DNA of 64,000 bases, taken from Portulaca oleracea. Taxonomy: Eukaryota; Streptophyta; Magnoliopsida; Caryophyllales; Portulacaceae. The stretch lies in the NCBI GenBank assembly GCA_029582165.1, contig CM055876.1, forward strand, positions 16,772,501 to 16,836,500, read 5' to 3'. Made by a program: the position numbers and the translations under genes. Of the stretch, positions 33,550 to 46,104 are shown one piece after another (position 1 is the stretch's first letter; every line of letters begins with the position of its first letter). A model generated the notes under the pieces. The model ran no database searches. It worked only from the letters and a program-made list of their open reading frames with translations, and was not told the origin of the DNA.

Positions 33550-36514
33550 GGAGTTATAAGAAGGATTTGAGGATATAGAAATTTCCAAGCGATTGTGATA
33601 GGCATTTGTAAAGTATGGATGCTAAGTGTGGTGACATGTGTCCCTTATAGGTGTATGAGTCCTTTATGGATTGAGTGTGAAATATGTGAAATGGTTGGGA
33701 TGGATGTTGAGCTTGAAGCTCTAGATGAGTATATGAAAAGTAAGTGTTTTCCTTTCAGTTTGAAGACTATGTAAAATTTGGGGATAGTCCAATTTAGGGA
33801 AGTCTACTAAAATTTCTGCAGAAATTTGAAAAGTTTAGTAGCAAGTTTAAGAAAACCTAATTACAGGTTGTGTTTAACTTAAAAGTTTGGCATGAGTAAA
33901 GCATGTTATGTGTATGAGGACCGCTGTGGACACGAAGCACATTGAAATAGTCCTTAAAGGAGACTTTAGTCGTCCAAATGAGAATTTATAAGTCCAATTC
34001 CAAGTGGAATTGATGTAAAGCTCAAATGAGGGGCTAAAAGCCTTGCCTAAGTGTAGAGTGAAATGATTAAAGATGTTTAGATGATACAAATGTTCAGCAT
34101 GATCCAAGGATAGTAAGTAAGGTCACAGTAATCATGAGATGGAACAAGAGTTCCTTTTTAAGATAAGTAAGGTTCAGGTTGGTTGAGTCTCTGACCGCCT
34201 TTAATTCTCATTCGTTTAATTCTTTCAACAAAGTCTATCAATGTCAAAGTTATTAAAGCTTTTTATCGATGTTACATAGAACATAGGGCATAGATGGATC
34301 ACAAGCGTGACCCTTTTCCCAACCTCTTCACAATGTTACGGGAGCACAAGACCAACGTCCAAGTTCATCTCAAGAGGTTGCAAACCGCCTTTGATATCCA
34401 TTGTGCGGCTAATCCGCTATTTGAGTATCGCAGTGATGAGTGCCAAGTTGGTGCTTATTGCCCCCCTCCCCACAAGAGTCTGTGGGACGATGTAAGACGT
34501 TACCTCCGCCAACTGCTCCGTCAGGGAGAACCGGTCGATACGCCTGGTGCTTCAGCTACGACTACATTGAGCACAGAATCACACCGCATTGGAAATAATT
34601 TTGGGGACCTTAGAATTTGTTTTGTGTCAAAATATAGTTTGGATATGGTTGAAAAAGGGGTACCCTAAGGACAAGTGGAAGGGGCATCCTCATATTCTAG
34701 GATATTTACATTAGTATCATACATTGAAGGGTTTTAACTAGCAAGTGCTTGTGATAGTCTGTAGGGCGGTGAACTTTATGTCATTATAGGGCCGTGGAAA
34801 ATTATTTGGAATTTCCTTATTATACGAACCTGCTTGTGGATTTTATAGCTAGGTGAGGCGAGGAAAGCCTTGTGAGAATGCAATTGACTACCAACCGAAG
34901 ATATATACAGAACAAGTTATAAAGTGGTGATGACAATAAGTTATGTGGAATGAGGGTATACTCCGTAGTAATGTTGGAATATGTCTCAAAGGGCGGGGAA
35001 ATCACCTTGAACTACAAGGTCCTTAGTCTAACCTGGGAATAACTACGCGCCCAGGCACATACTCATTCCGCCACTAGGTTAAGAGAAGTTGCTTCTGGAG
35101 GATAGCTATTAACGAACAACCATCGCGAGGACCCAATCTTTTCTGCATGACTTTTATACTTTAAGTTCATCGTTCAAGTTTAACTTTTAATTCTTGCTCA
35201 TTGACATCCTCCTAATAAAGTTTACCCTCTCATTGCAATGTTAAAACCCAAGCTTCTCATTACCTATCCTTGCTTATTCTCAAGAATCTTTATCATATCC
35301 TATCGTTGTTATCGATTCGGTGTTAAGACATTCAATGACCTGCCTTTAGTGGCTCATTGCCGATTCATGAATGATTCCTTCGGGACCATTATCTACCCTT
35401 GACTGCTGTCGACTCGTTATGTCCCCAAAGATAAACTTCATTAGATTCATATGACCCTTCTTACTCGTTAAGATTTATCTTTTCCAGGTGATGGTCATGT
35501 TCTATCATGAACACTCCTTTCAAAGCTTAATTTCCACAAACGTTGTACCTTGTTTAGAATCAATAGCTTATGCTCTAATGTTCCGGAAAGTTACCACAAA
35601 GCATTCATACTTCCCAAACTTTAATTGTTTTAATTCAGGAATCAGAAGACCGATCCTGATAGCTTTCTCCCCCAATTCAAGCTCATTTCGAGGTACTTAT
35701 AAACTTCCTTGTTCAGGAAATCATTGTAATCATCATCTTTGGCAATTATGCTATCTCTTGTTGATCTCAATTTTCTTAATCGATATACATGCGTAGTTGG
35801 GTTAAAGAATACCTCTATTCCTCCACGTCGCCTTAAAGCCTTAAGTCTACCAATGTAAACCTTTGCTTTGTTGTTGTTTTCCAAAATTCATGTTCTTACC
35901 TCTTAATTGATGGCACCTTCCTATTATCGCTTTCATCCATTCCTATTGCTTTCATTCATAAGAAATAGAAGCCTTCAGGGAATTTAATAAATGCAGGAAA
36001 AGAGAAGTGGAGAAATGTAAGATTGCACGGAATTATGTGATACATTATGAAAGATGGGAAAGTAAGAGAAATCGTTGTTTAAGAAATGTTAGGGACCTTT
36101 GGGTCAAGGCTTCTTACGATGAGAGGTTCATTATTTGACGTATATAGATCGCTTGAAGGAAGATTAGCTCTTCTTCCAAAGGACATAAAAGACATATGGA
36201 TATATCTGTGAACGAAAAGGTACTTGCCATATAATTTATGATGGGAAGAGAGTGCTCAATTACTTAAGAGATAAAAACCGGTGTTTTGGACCCGTCTTAG
36301 AAAGTGATGCCAAGAGAAATGAGTTCAAAGTTGTATAAACAATCGCGTAAGGTGCTCGTCGCGATGACCGTAACCTTAAGATGAGATACGATATCATGGG
36401 GACATATGAAAGGTAATGTCGCACCCATGATGTAGGCACAGTGGAATAGTTAAAGTCGTAGTCACAGATCCTAATTAATCCAGACGCAAGACATAAGATC
36501 GAGTCGTCCACCAC
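33550..36514 (+). other. LARD interior without recognisable genes
   Basis: About 3 kb between primer site and integrase remnant. I see no Gag zinc knuckle, protease, reverse transcriptase or RNase H motif in any frame. Stops are frequent. The only ORF above 100 codons on the plus strand that I list is at 34294. Confidence 0.75.
34294..34668 (+). CDS. Unrecognised 124-aa ORF in LARD interior
   Basis: ATG at 34294, about 745 nt after the primer site, which is where a leader followed by gag could begin. The product is basic at first (MDHKRDPFPNLF), then contains EYRSDECQVGAYCPPPHKSL and a Leu/Arg-rich segment (RRYLRQLLRQGEP). I recognise no family. There is no zinc knuckle, signal peptide or membrane segment. 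It may be a gag remnant or chance. The interior around it is otherwise closed in all frames, which slightly favours a decayed gene. Confidence 0.3.
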   Translation: MDHKRDPFPNLFTMLREHKTNVQVHLKRLQTAFDIHCAANPLFEYRSDECQVGAYCPPPHKSLWDDVRRYLRQLLRQGEPVDTPGASATTTLSTESHRIGNNFGDLRICFVSKYSLDMVEKGVP

Positions 36515-36983
36515 ATGTCAAGATCGACCAAAGTAGACAAATGTAAGGCGAAACCGCTCGAACTTCAATTGGAAACCGTGTTTCCTTTAAAGTGATTCAA
36601 CTCAAGGATTCGAGTTTCAATATCTAGGGGGAGGTTAAGCCCTTGCTATAGTAGGGTCTTACTCCGTTGTGGAGGAGATCAATCCAATGACATATCGTTT
36701 AGATGTACCTTTTAATCCAGAATATAGGCGTGACGTTTCACGTTTCTCCAACTCCGGAAATATGTAACGGGCCCAACCCGCAGTTCTGAAAAAGAACCCC
36801 TGTTGAAAAAGGAAGGTCTCATCGTCGAACAACAATCGATCCAAAATTTTTGAACACGGAATCAAAAGACGTCACTCAAAGGAAAGTCCCTTAGTCAAAG
36901 CACTTTGGGCAACTCAAGACACCTCGGAAACCTCTGGGGAAACCAAGGAAGACATGAAGGGAAGCCACCCACACATCTTTTAA
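36515..36983 (+). pseudogene. Decayed integrase C-terminus and chromodomain
   Basis: Three short open pieces in different frames follow the order of a chromovirus pol end. From 36515 (frame 2) KPLELQLETVFPLK resembles the integrase C-terminal KPLEFxVGDxVFLK motif, and GRLSPCYS (from 36629) the GKLSPRYxGP motif. At about 36666-36710 (frame 3) NPMTYRLDVP resembles the AYRLxLP motif that follows. From 36843 to the stop at 36981-36983 (frame 3), KIFEHGIKRR, SPLVKALW and TKEDMKGSHPHIF resemble a chromodomain end with ILDRxVKxLR, xPLVKVxW and ExEDMxxxYPxLF. Stops and shifts separate the pieces, so no protein is made. Chromodomains direct integration to modified histones. The identification is by eye but the collinear order is persuasive. 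Confidence 0.78.
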
Positions 36984-37037
36984 GGAATATCAAACACAAT
37001 GGAACCAACAGCAAGTTTCGGGGACGAAACTTCTTTT

Positions 37038-37050
37038 AAGGGGGGGAGGA
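37038..37050 (+). other. Polypurine tract
   Basis: AAGGGGGGGAGGA directly before the 3' LTR, preceded by ggggacgaaacttctttt, a context common at the pol end of plant chromoviruses. Confidence 0.88.
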
Positions 37051-40000
37051 TGTAACAACCCACCCCAAAATCACGTTTAATTATATCTAAAGCACAGTAG
37101 TTACGCAAATCGCGTTCTAAATTTTTTCCGCGTTTACCGTTACTTATTTATTTATTGATTTATTTATTTATGTATTGTTATCGGTGTCGTGTCTCGTGCA
37201 GGAGATGGCCAAGATGCCGAATTATCGGCTTAAAAATTTCACTTTACATGTTCATTCAATGAGTTAAAGTATTTCAGGTTATACGATTTATGTTATAAAG
37301 TTATTTAATCGTTAAGTTAATTGGTACCGGGTTTTACCGTTTACGCTATTTATTAACCTAAAGGGGGTCTAATTAATCGACCTCGTAACGTTTATATTTT
37401 ATTACCCAAACTTTAATTTATTTGGGGTATATTTATTTCATTTAAAGTACAAGTAATATTGATGTTTCATTTATTTGGATTTTCTACATCAAAGTGTTAT
37501 TTTATGTTAACCCAATTATTACCAATTGATTTTATTGTTTACAAACTAATTATTTAAGATTACCACAATTACAATTTTGTTCTTAGTGTACAAATTCAGA
37601 TTTTAGTGAGGGTAGAGGGAGTATAATTGATATTAGTTAGGGGAGGGGTTTCATTACAAGTCATTTTATTTTCTCCAATTAGACACCCATCCCCCTCTTT
37701 TTCCCCCTTTGCTTCCGCACCGGCGAGGTGCCCAGCCGCCGTCCAAGGTGGCCGCCACCCCTCTTCTTCCCTCTTGTGTTTTCTCCAATTTTTAACTCAA
37801 AGGTAACCTCTCAAAAACCCCCAATTTCAATTCTTTATAACCTAATCTGAAAATCTATGTTTATTTATGTTTTCTTTGTGATTTCTACTCTTTTTACTCT
37901 CTTTTATCTTGAAATCAAGTATATAATTGTATTGATTAAGTTAAGGTTTGATTTTGGAATACATGCATGTGATTTTTGGAAGTGTTCTTGAGGTTTCTTG
38001 AGTATATTCATGGTGGATGATGTTTATATGTTCATGCATGTGAGTCTTAAGGTCTAAGATGAGGTAATTATCAAGGTCTATATTCTGGAAGTATGATGGA
38101 TTAAGGTTATATGGGATGTGGTTATGTTTTGATATGATTAAGAGTGGAATAACTAAATTAAAAACTGAGATATTAGTGGTTAACGATTCTGGTTCGAATC
38201 TGGAAATTTACAGTAGCATAAAGGTGGGATTTCTACCCAGATTTCCACTCCATTGGATAGCCTAAAGTGTTAGCAGACCATAGGCTTTTGAATTTCGAGT
38301 TTTCGACATGTATAGCCCAAGTTACGACCAAAACCGTAACCTCACGTTTTTATATTCGATTTCTGTGTCAGTGTTTTGAGGGCTGATTTTCGGACCTTTG
38401 GAGACTTCTTTAGTCTTTGTGGTAAACATGAAAGTTTTAGCTAACATTCTGAGCTTTCCGGAAATGTATCATATGCGTCCATACGATGTCGGGATTAAAA
38501 GATATGGGGTTTCCATTGAAGGGTTGCAATCTGACCTCTGCCCAGAATTCTTAAGTGCATGTCTGATTTGTTGGCCATTTTTCGTCCCTTTGGAGACTTT
38601 ATTGATTTTAGTGACAAACATAAGAGTTTTAGGCCACATTGCAAGCTTTCCGGAAAGGTATGGTTCATAGTCATCGGATTTCGAGAGTGGGAGTTACGAG
38701 CCCGGGAAGCAGGGCTGCCCGGGATAACATTCTGCCCAATTTGGTTTATGAAAATGTGTCTTTTGGGCCTCAAATCAACCCAATAAGGGGTCCTAAGCAT
38801 AAATGTGTCATGGTTATAAGTTTTCATTTTAGAGTTATTTGTGTTTAAGGCCAAAAGTACTATATTGGAGTCTTAAGTGAGTCTTAAGGATGGCTTCCCA
38901 AAAGCTAATGAGTTTGTTAAAGTATTTCACTTCCCCATCTTCCTTTAGAATATTATTCAATGTCTTGAGCTAGCTAAGAGTTTCTTCTAGCTTGGTAGCT
39001 TCCAAGTTCAAAGTTACTTCCATCTTTATTGCTTAAATCATTGACCCAAGCTTGTTCTTATTGCATTCGAATATGTTTATCGTACTACGTTTTATCGTTC
39101 ATTTGCTATCGTATGATCAAGCCATAGTTAACTCCATCGTTCGCATCCTAGCTTTCAAGTGTAAGCACCCCATTCATCGTCAATTCAAGCTAATTTTATT
39201 GGATTCAAGCCCTTTCATTTGAATCATATTCTGCGTCATTATGTTCATGTTTTCCGACTCGGAAATTTCTAAGGTTTTATATGCACTGCTTCTGTCCGGG
39301 CCATTTTTCGGGCTCTTCCTTCCATTTCTAGCCTTTGGGCCAGTTGACAAAGTTAAAGATCATGTTTTTCCCTATTCCGGGATGTACTCTTTTACGTCGT
39401 TTCGATTTTCCTAACTCACGTTATGCTACAAACGCTATTTTGATACAACCTGAAATTTTATTCCTAAAGTTGTTTCATTTATATTACTAAGTTTCCAAAC
39501 TCGTGAAACTAATTTAGAACCTTATTCGGTTCTTCATGTTTATGTATGCTTCTATTGGTTGACAAAGTTTCAAAGGCCATCTCCGAGCCGAGCCGCCAAG
39601 GTTTTTAGCGTCTTAAGGTACGCAAATTGTCCAACTCTTGCTTCTATTAAAAGTCAAGTACAGTTTTATTGCATAGTTACATGTTCTAATGATTTTATTG
39701 TTTTATAAGTGGTCCCGACACCTATTCTACAGTAGCTAGAGTGAAGTCTAGCATTTACTGCTCTATCGGAGTAATCTTGACTGGCTGTCGATCGCCTAGC
39801 GATCACCCATCCAAACTCGAGATCGGTTTGGGCGCACGTGCGAGGTGCTTGAAGATCGATCTAAAAGGGATACCACGTCCTATAGTATGAAAACTTTTCA
39901 ATGTTAAGCACAACATATGCATAGAAACTGTATAGCTTAAAGTATTCCATGGTTTAGCATTCTTGTGTCCCCTACCCGTTTTCAAAATGATTTTAAATGC

Positions 40001-40474
40001 CGGCACTAAAAACCGTTTTCGAACGGTTTGACGTGTTGGAGGTTTACGTACTGAGTGTTTCCCCACTCACTTTGCGAATGTATTTCAATGTTTTGTTTTT
40101 GGCGGTCCGAGCTCCCAGGATAAAGACGAGGTTAAGCAGGAGCAAGTTGTCTCTACAGGGTAGTTCTCTAAAGGCGATCGAAGATCGGTATTCAAGGTTA
40201 CCCAAGAGCATTAAAGGTCACTCGGTTGTGAAAGGTCTATACGATATGTTTAATTAAAGGTTGAATAATGTATTTGTACTTTAAGTTTAGCAGTTGTGTT
40301 GTATGGAGTTAAGTACAGTTTATGGTGGATTGTTATATTGTGGTTTTGTGTATGTGCCTTGTCCCGAGTGGGGACGGCGGTAATGCCTCGACCTAAGGTG
40401 TTCCGCTGCGCTAATCACAGGTTTGGGGTTCTAAAGTATAGTCTTAATCTTGTGATTAAGGTTGGGGCGTTACA
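37051..40474 (+). repeat. 3' LTR of LARD-like element
   Basis: 3424 bp, TGTAACAACCC to GGGGCGTTACA. It is nearly identical to the 5' LTR over long stretches, but differences cluster at 39715-39860 and 40000-40110, and it lacks the extra GC-rich bases found near 30745-30785. Confidence 0.9.
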
Positions 40475-40479
40475 TTTTC
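40475..40479. repeat. Target site duplication, right (ttttc)
   Basis: Pairs with 30075-30079. Confidence 0.8.
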
Positions 40480-40960
40480 TCTCTAGCTTTTTGTGCTAGT
40501 TTTCGAATCTCTTTTGGGAGTTTTCGTCTATCTCTACTTCTAGCCATTGGTTGGCATCCCTTGGTGGTAAAATGTAGAATTGGGCTTGAATGTATCAAGG
40601 AGTTGTATGAAGATGTTATTATGATCGTTGAAGGTCATTCTTCAAAGATGGAACGTCGTATTACTATTGTCTTCATCATGAGTTACAAGCTTGTGAATCT
40701 ATACTTTGAAGTTGAGAAGTTGAGAAGTTATTCTTTGAAGGTCATTCTTCAAAGGGATCTATGATGATTTCAAAGCATTTAACAAGAGAGTTTGTAATCT
40801 CTTCAAGGAACACAAGAGGAAGAAGCAAGTTGACGTGTACAATACTTTTGGAAAGATCTCTTATAAGAAGAAGGATGGGCTTAGAAGAAGAAGTGTTATG
40901 TAACGGTTTAGAAGAAGTTTTGTCTAAGTTTGAGGACAAACTTTTTCAACCGGGGGAGAA
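40475..40960 (+). repeat. Array unit 11, right part
   Basis: The unit resumes with ttttc (40475-40479) and continues the LTR-B leader. Removing the element restores a unit of about 1717 bp. Confidence 0.92.
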
Positions 40961-42676
40961 TGATGTATAATCGCCCAGCTATATACATCAAGGTTAGCTA
41001 AGAGGACCTTAATCCAGCTTGAAGCTACAAATGACATCTAAGGCAACCTTAACTACGATGGTTTATTAAGCTTAAGGTAGGAAGCGTGAAGGACTTTGAT
41101 GGTATTCTAGCTTACAAGGAGTTACTCTTATATATATATGAGGACATTGACGAGCTTAAATAACTCTTGGAGATAAAAGTCCTTAATTGAGTAATCATCA
41201 CTCACGGCAGTAGAGGACCTTATCAAGTGCAGTTCGATATTTTGCTCTATAACTCTAGATCCATACGTCTATTGAGGAAGTCATCCGAAGACAGATTGGA
41301 GTACATTGAAAGGGCTTTCCAATGGTTTTTGAATCTTGGAAAACGGACAAGTATTGAAGGAGATATAGCTAGTTCTTTCTAGAGTTGTATTTTAGAAAGT
41401 CCTTGATGTTTTTATGATGTAATAAATGTAGAGCATGATGTAAGCCTCAAGGGCCTAACTTCTTGATTAGTACACGTGCAAGGGGGCTTAGGATTACTAT
41501 AAATAATCCCCTTAGGCCTCTTGTAATTCATATCACAAATCACATAATATACACAAATCAAATCAAAAGCTTTTGCTTTGTTCTCTCTAACCTTTGCGTT
41601 AGAATTTGAGTCTTCTTGAGAGGAGTCTCTTTGAATCTCTTCTTCTGTTCTAAGATTGGCTATCTTAGATTAGTGATAGGAAGAGTTGGAGGATCCTAGG
41701 AGTGGTGAATATGTATCTCCTTAGAAGATCCCAAGCCGTTTATGATGTATATTTGGTCCCAAATACACATCATGGGATCCAAATAGGAGCTTACTTTGAA
41801 AAGGAGCTTCAAGAACTCACTAATCTCTCACAAATGGAAGATTCTACCAAGGGTAATCAAGTACTTTGCTCTATTGTTCAAGAACCATAAAGCTAATGGG
41901 GAAGTCATCCTAGAGCCGATTGTTCTACATCCCAAGAGCTTTCATTTGGTTTTTGAATATGGGAAATTGAGAAGAAACGAGCAAGTTATTCAAGTTTTAA
42001 TCTAGCTTAGTTCATTTTGGTTCTTTTTGATGTAATCTTTTAATTAGATGATGTAAGCTAGATCCCTTGTATTTTTTTTCATTTCACACGCCAAGGGGGC
42101 CTCTCAATTAGTATAAATAGACGCCTAGGGTGCCTTGTAAAATCATTCATTAAATATATATCAAATACAAATCAAACACACATGATGTTGTTTTCTCTCT
42201 AGCTTTTTGTTCTAGTTTTCGAATCTCTTTTGGGAGTTTTCGTCTATCTCTACTTCTAGCCTTTGGTTGGCATCCCTTGGTGGTAAAATGTAGAATTGGG
42301 CTTGAATATATCAAGGAGTTGTATGAAGATGTTATTATGATCGTTGAAGGTCATTCTTCAAAGATGGAACGTCGTATTACTATTGTCTTCATCATGAGTC
42401 ACAAGCTTGTGAATCTATACTTTGAAGTTGAGAAGTTGAGAAGTTATTCTTTGAAGGTCATTCTTCAAAGGGATCAATGATGAGTTCAAAGCATTTAACA
42501 AGAGAGTTTGTAATCTCTTCAAGGAATACAAGAGGAAGAAGCAAGTTGACGTGTACAATACTTTTGGAAAGATCTCTTATAAGAAGAAGGATGGGCTTAG
42601 AAGAAGAAGTGTTATGTAGCGGTTTAGAAGAAGTTTTTGCTAAGTTTGAGGACAAACTTTTTCAACCGGGGGAGAA
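40961..42676 (+). repeat. Array unit 12
   Basis: 1716 bp. It carries tcattaaatatatatc and gatcaatgatgagttc, both found again in unit 14 but not in unit 13. Confidence 0.93.
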
Positions 42677-44391
42677 TGATGTATAATTGCCCAGCTATAT
42701 ACATCAAGGTTAGCTAAGAGGACCTTAATCCAGCTTGAAGCTACAAATGACATCTAAGGCAACCTTAACTACGATGGTATATTAAGCTCAAGGTAGGAAG
42801 CGTGAAGGACCTTGATGGTATACTACCTTACAAGGAGTTACTCTTATATATATATGAGGACATTGACGAGCTTAAATAACTCTTGGAGATAAAAGTCCTT
42901 TATTGAGTAATCATCACTCACGGCAGTAGAGGTCTTTATCAAGTGCAGTTCGATATTTTGCTTTATAACTCTAGATCCATACGTCTATTGAGGAAGTCAT
43001 CCGAAGACAGATTGTAGTACATTGAAAGGGCTTTCCAATGGTTTTTGAATCTTTGAAAACGGACAAGTATTGAAGGAGATATAGCTAGTTCTTTCTAGAG
43101 TTGTATTTTAGAAAGTCCTTGATGTTTTTATGATGTAATAAATGTAGAGCACGATGTAAGCCTCAAGGGCCTAACTTCTTGATTAGTACACGTGCAAGGG
43201 GGCTTAGGATTACTATAAATAATCCCCTTAGGCCTCTTGTAATTCATATCACAAATCACATAATATACACAAATCAAATCAAAAGCTTTTGCTTTGTTCT
43301 CTCTAACCTTTGCGTTAGAATTTGAGTCTTCTTGAGAGGAGTCTCTTTGAATCTCTTCTTCTATTCTAAGATTGGCTATCTTAGATTAGTGATAGGAAGA
43401 GTTGGAGGATCCTAGGAGTGGTGAATATGTATCTCCTTAGAAGATCCCAAGCCGTTTATGATGTATATTTGGTCCCAAATACACATCATGGGATCCAAAT
43501 AGGAGCTTACTTTGAAAAGGAGCTTCAAGAACTCACTAATCTCTCACAAATGGAAGATTCTACCAAGGGTAATCAAGTACTTTGCTCTATTGTTCAAGAA
43601 CCATAAAGCTAATGGGGAAGTCATCCTAGAGCCGATTGTTCTACATTCCAAGAGCTTTCATTTGGTTTTTGAATCTGGGAAATTGGAGAAGAAACGAGCA
43701 AGTTATTCAAGTTTTAATCTAGCTTAGTTCATTTTGGTTCTTTATGATGTAATCTTTTAATTAGATGATGTAAGCTAGATCCCTTATGTTTTTTTTCATT
43801 TCACACGCCAAGGGGGCCTCTCAATTAGTATAAATAGACGCCTAGGGTGCCTTGTAAAATCATTCATTCAATATATCAAATACAAATCAAACACACATGA
43901 TGTTGTTTTCTCTCTAGCTTTTTGTGCTAGTTTTCGAATCTCTTTTCGGAGTTTTCGTCTATCTCTACTTCTAGCCTTTGGTTGGCATCCCTTGGTGGTG
44001 AAATGTAGAATTGGGCTTGAATATATCAAGGAGTTGTATGAAGATGTTATTATGATCGTTGAAGGTCATTCTTCAAAGATGGAACGTCGTATTACTATTG
44101 TCTTCATCATGAGTTACAAGCTTGTGAATCTATACTTTGAAGTTGAGAAGTTGAGAAGTTATACTTTGAAGGACATTCTTCAAAGGGATCTATGATGATT
44201 TCAAAGCATTTAACAAGAGAGTTTGTAATCTTTTCAAGGAACACAAGAGGAAGAAGCAAGTTGACGTGTACAATACTTTTGGAAAGATCTCTTATAAGAA
44301 GAAGGATAGGCTTAGAAGAAGAAGTGTTATGTAACGGTTTAGAAGAAGTTTTGTCTAAGTTTGAGGACAAACTTTTTCAACCGGGGGAGAA
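42677..44391 (+). repeat. Array unit 13
   Basis: 1715 bp. The start reads TGATGTATAATTGCCC. It lacks the variants shared by units 12 and 14. Confidence 0.93.
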
Positions 44392-46104
44392 TGATGTATA
44401 ATCGCCCAGCTATATACATCAAGGTTAGCTAAGAGGACCTTAATCCAGCTTGAAGCTACAAATGACATCTAAGGCAACCTTAACTACGATGGTTTATTAA
44501 GCTCAAGGTAGGAAGCGTGAAGGACTTTGATGGTATTCTAGCTTACAAGGAGTTACTCTTATATATATATGAGGACATTGACGAGCTTAAATAACTCTTG
44601 GAGATAAAAGTCCTTTATTGAGTAATCATCACTCACGGCAGTAGAAGACCTTATCAAGTGCAGTTCGATATTTTGCTCTATAACTCTAGATCCATACGTT
44701 TATTGAGGAAGTCATCCAAAGACAGATTGGAGTACATTGAAAGGGCTTTCCAATGGTTTTTGAATCTTGGAAAACGGACAAGTATTGAAGGAGATATAGC
44801 TAGTTCTTTCTAGAGTTGTATTTTAGAAAGTCCTTGATGTTTTTATGATGTAATAAATGTAGAGCATGATGTAAGCCTCAAGAGCCTAACTTCTTGATTA
44901 GTACACGTGCAAGGGGGCTTAGGATTACTATAAATAATCCCCTTAGGCCTCTTGTAATTCATATCACAAATCACATAATATACACAAATCAAATCAAAAG
45001 CTTTTGCTTTGTTCTCTCTAACCTTTGCGTTAGAATTTGAGTCTTCTTGAGAGGAGTCTCTTTGAATCTCTTCTTCTATTCTAAGATTGGCTATCTTAGA
45101 TTAGTGATAGGAAGAGTTGGAGGATCCTAGGAGTGGTGAATATCTCTTTAGAAGATCCCAAGCCGTTTATGATGTATATTTGGTCCCAAATACACATCAT
45201 GGGATCCAAATAGGAGCTTACTTTGAAAAGGAGCTTCAAGAACTCACTAATCTCTCACAAATGGAAGATTCTACCAAGGGTAATCAAGTACTTTGCTCTA
45301 CTGTTCAAGAACCATAAAGCTAATGGGGAAGTCATCCTAGAGCCGATTGTTCTACATCCCAAGAGCTTTCATTTGGTTTTTGAATCTGGGAAATTGGAGA
45401 AGAAACGAGCAAGTTATTCAAGTTTTAATCTAGCTTAGTTCATTTTGGTTCTTTATGATGTAATCTTTTAATTAGATGATGTAAGCTAGATCCCTTGTAT
45501 TTTTTTTCATTTCACACGCCAAGGGGGCCTCTCAATTAGTATAAATAGACGCCTAGGGTGCCTTGTAAAATCATTCATTAAATATATATCTAATACAAAT
45601 CAAACACACATGATGTTGTTTTCTCTCTAGCTTTTTGTGCTAGTTTTCGAATCTCTTTTGGGAGTTTTCGTCTATCTCTACTTCTAGCCTTTGGTTGGCA
45701 TCCCTTGGTGGTAAAATGTAGAATTGGGCTTGAATATATCAAGGAGTTGTATGAAGATGTTATTATGATCGTTGAAGGTCATTCTTCAAAGATGGAACGT
45801 CGTATTACTATTGTCTTCATCATGAGTTACAAGCTTGTGAATCTATACTTTGAAGTTGAGAAGTTGAGAAGTTATTCTTTGAAGGTCATTCTTCAAAGGG
45901 ATCAATGATGAGTTCAAAGCATTTAACAAGAGAGTTTGTAATCTCTTCAAGGAACACAAGAGGAAGAAGCAAGTTGAAGTGTACAATACTTTTGGAAAGG
46001 TCTCTTATAAGAAGAAGGATGGGCTTAGAAGAAGAAGTGTTATGTAGCGGTTTAGAAGAAGTTTTTTCTAAGTTTGAGGACAAACTTTTTCAACCGGGGG
46101 AGAA
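44392..46104 (+). repeat. Array unit 14
   Basis: 1713 bp. It has a 4-bp deletion at the end of LTR-A (gtggtgaatatctc, near 45137). It repeats the unit 12 variants. Confidence 0.93.

Larger units (their letters stand above)
30080..40474 (+). mobile_element. LARD-like chromovirus derivative
   Basis: 10395 bp, inserted in the LTR-B leader of unit 11. LTRs of about 3.4 kb start TGTAACAACCC and the 3' copy ends GGGGCGTTACA. A tRNA-iMet primer site and a pure polypurine tract are present, and the interior is about 3.5 kb without an intact gag or pol. Long LTRs plus a non-coding interior define LARD elements. Decayed integrase C-terminal and chromodomain sequence at 36515-36983 shows descent from a chromovirus. 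It is unrelated by eye to the TR-GAG-like families. Confidence 0.9.

Noticed and set aside
33550..36514. Reverse transcriptase or RNase H remnant in the LARD interior
   Set aside because: I looked for YVDD-like and other pol motifs in the frames and found none I could defend.
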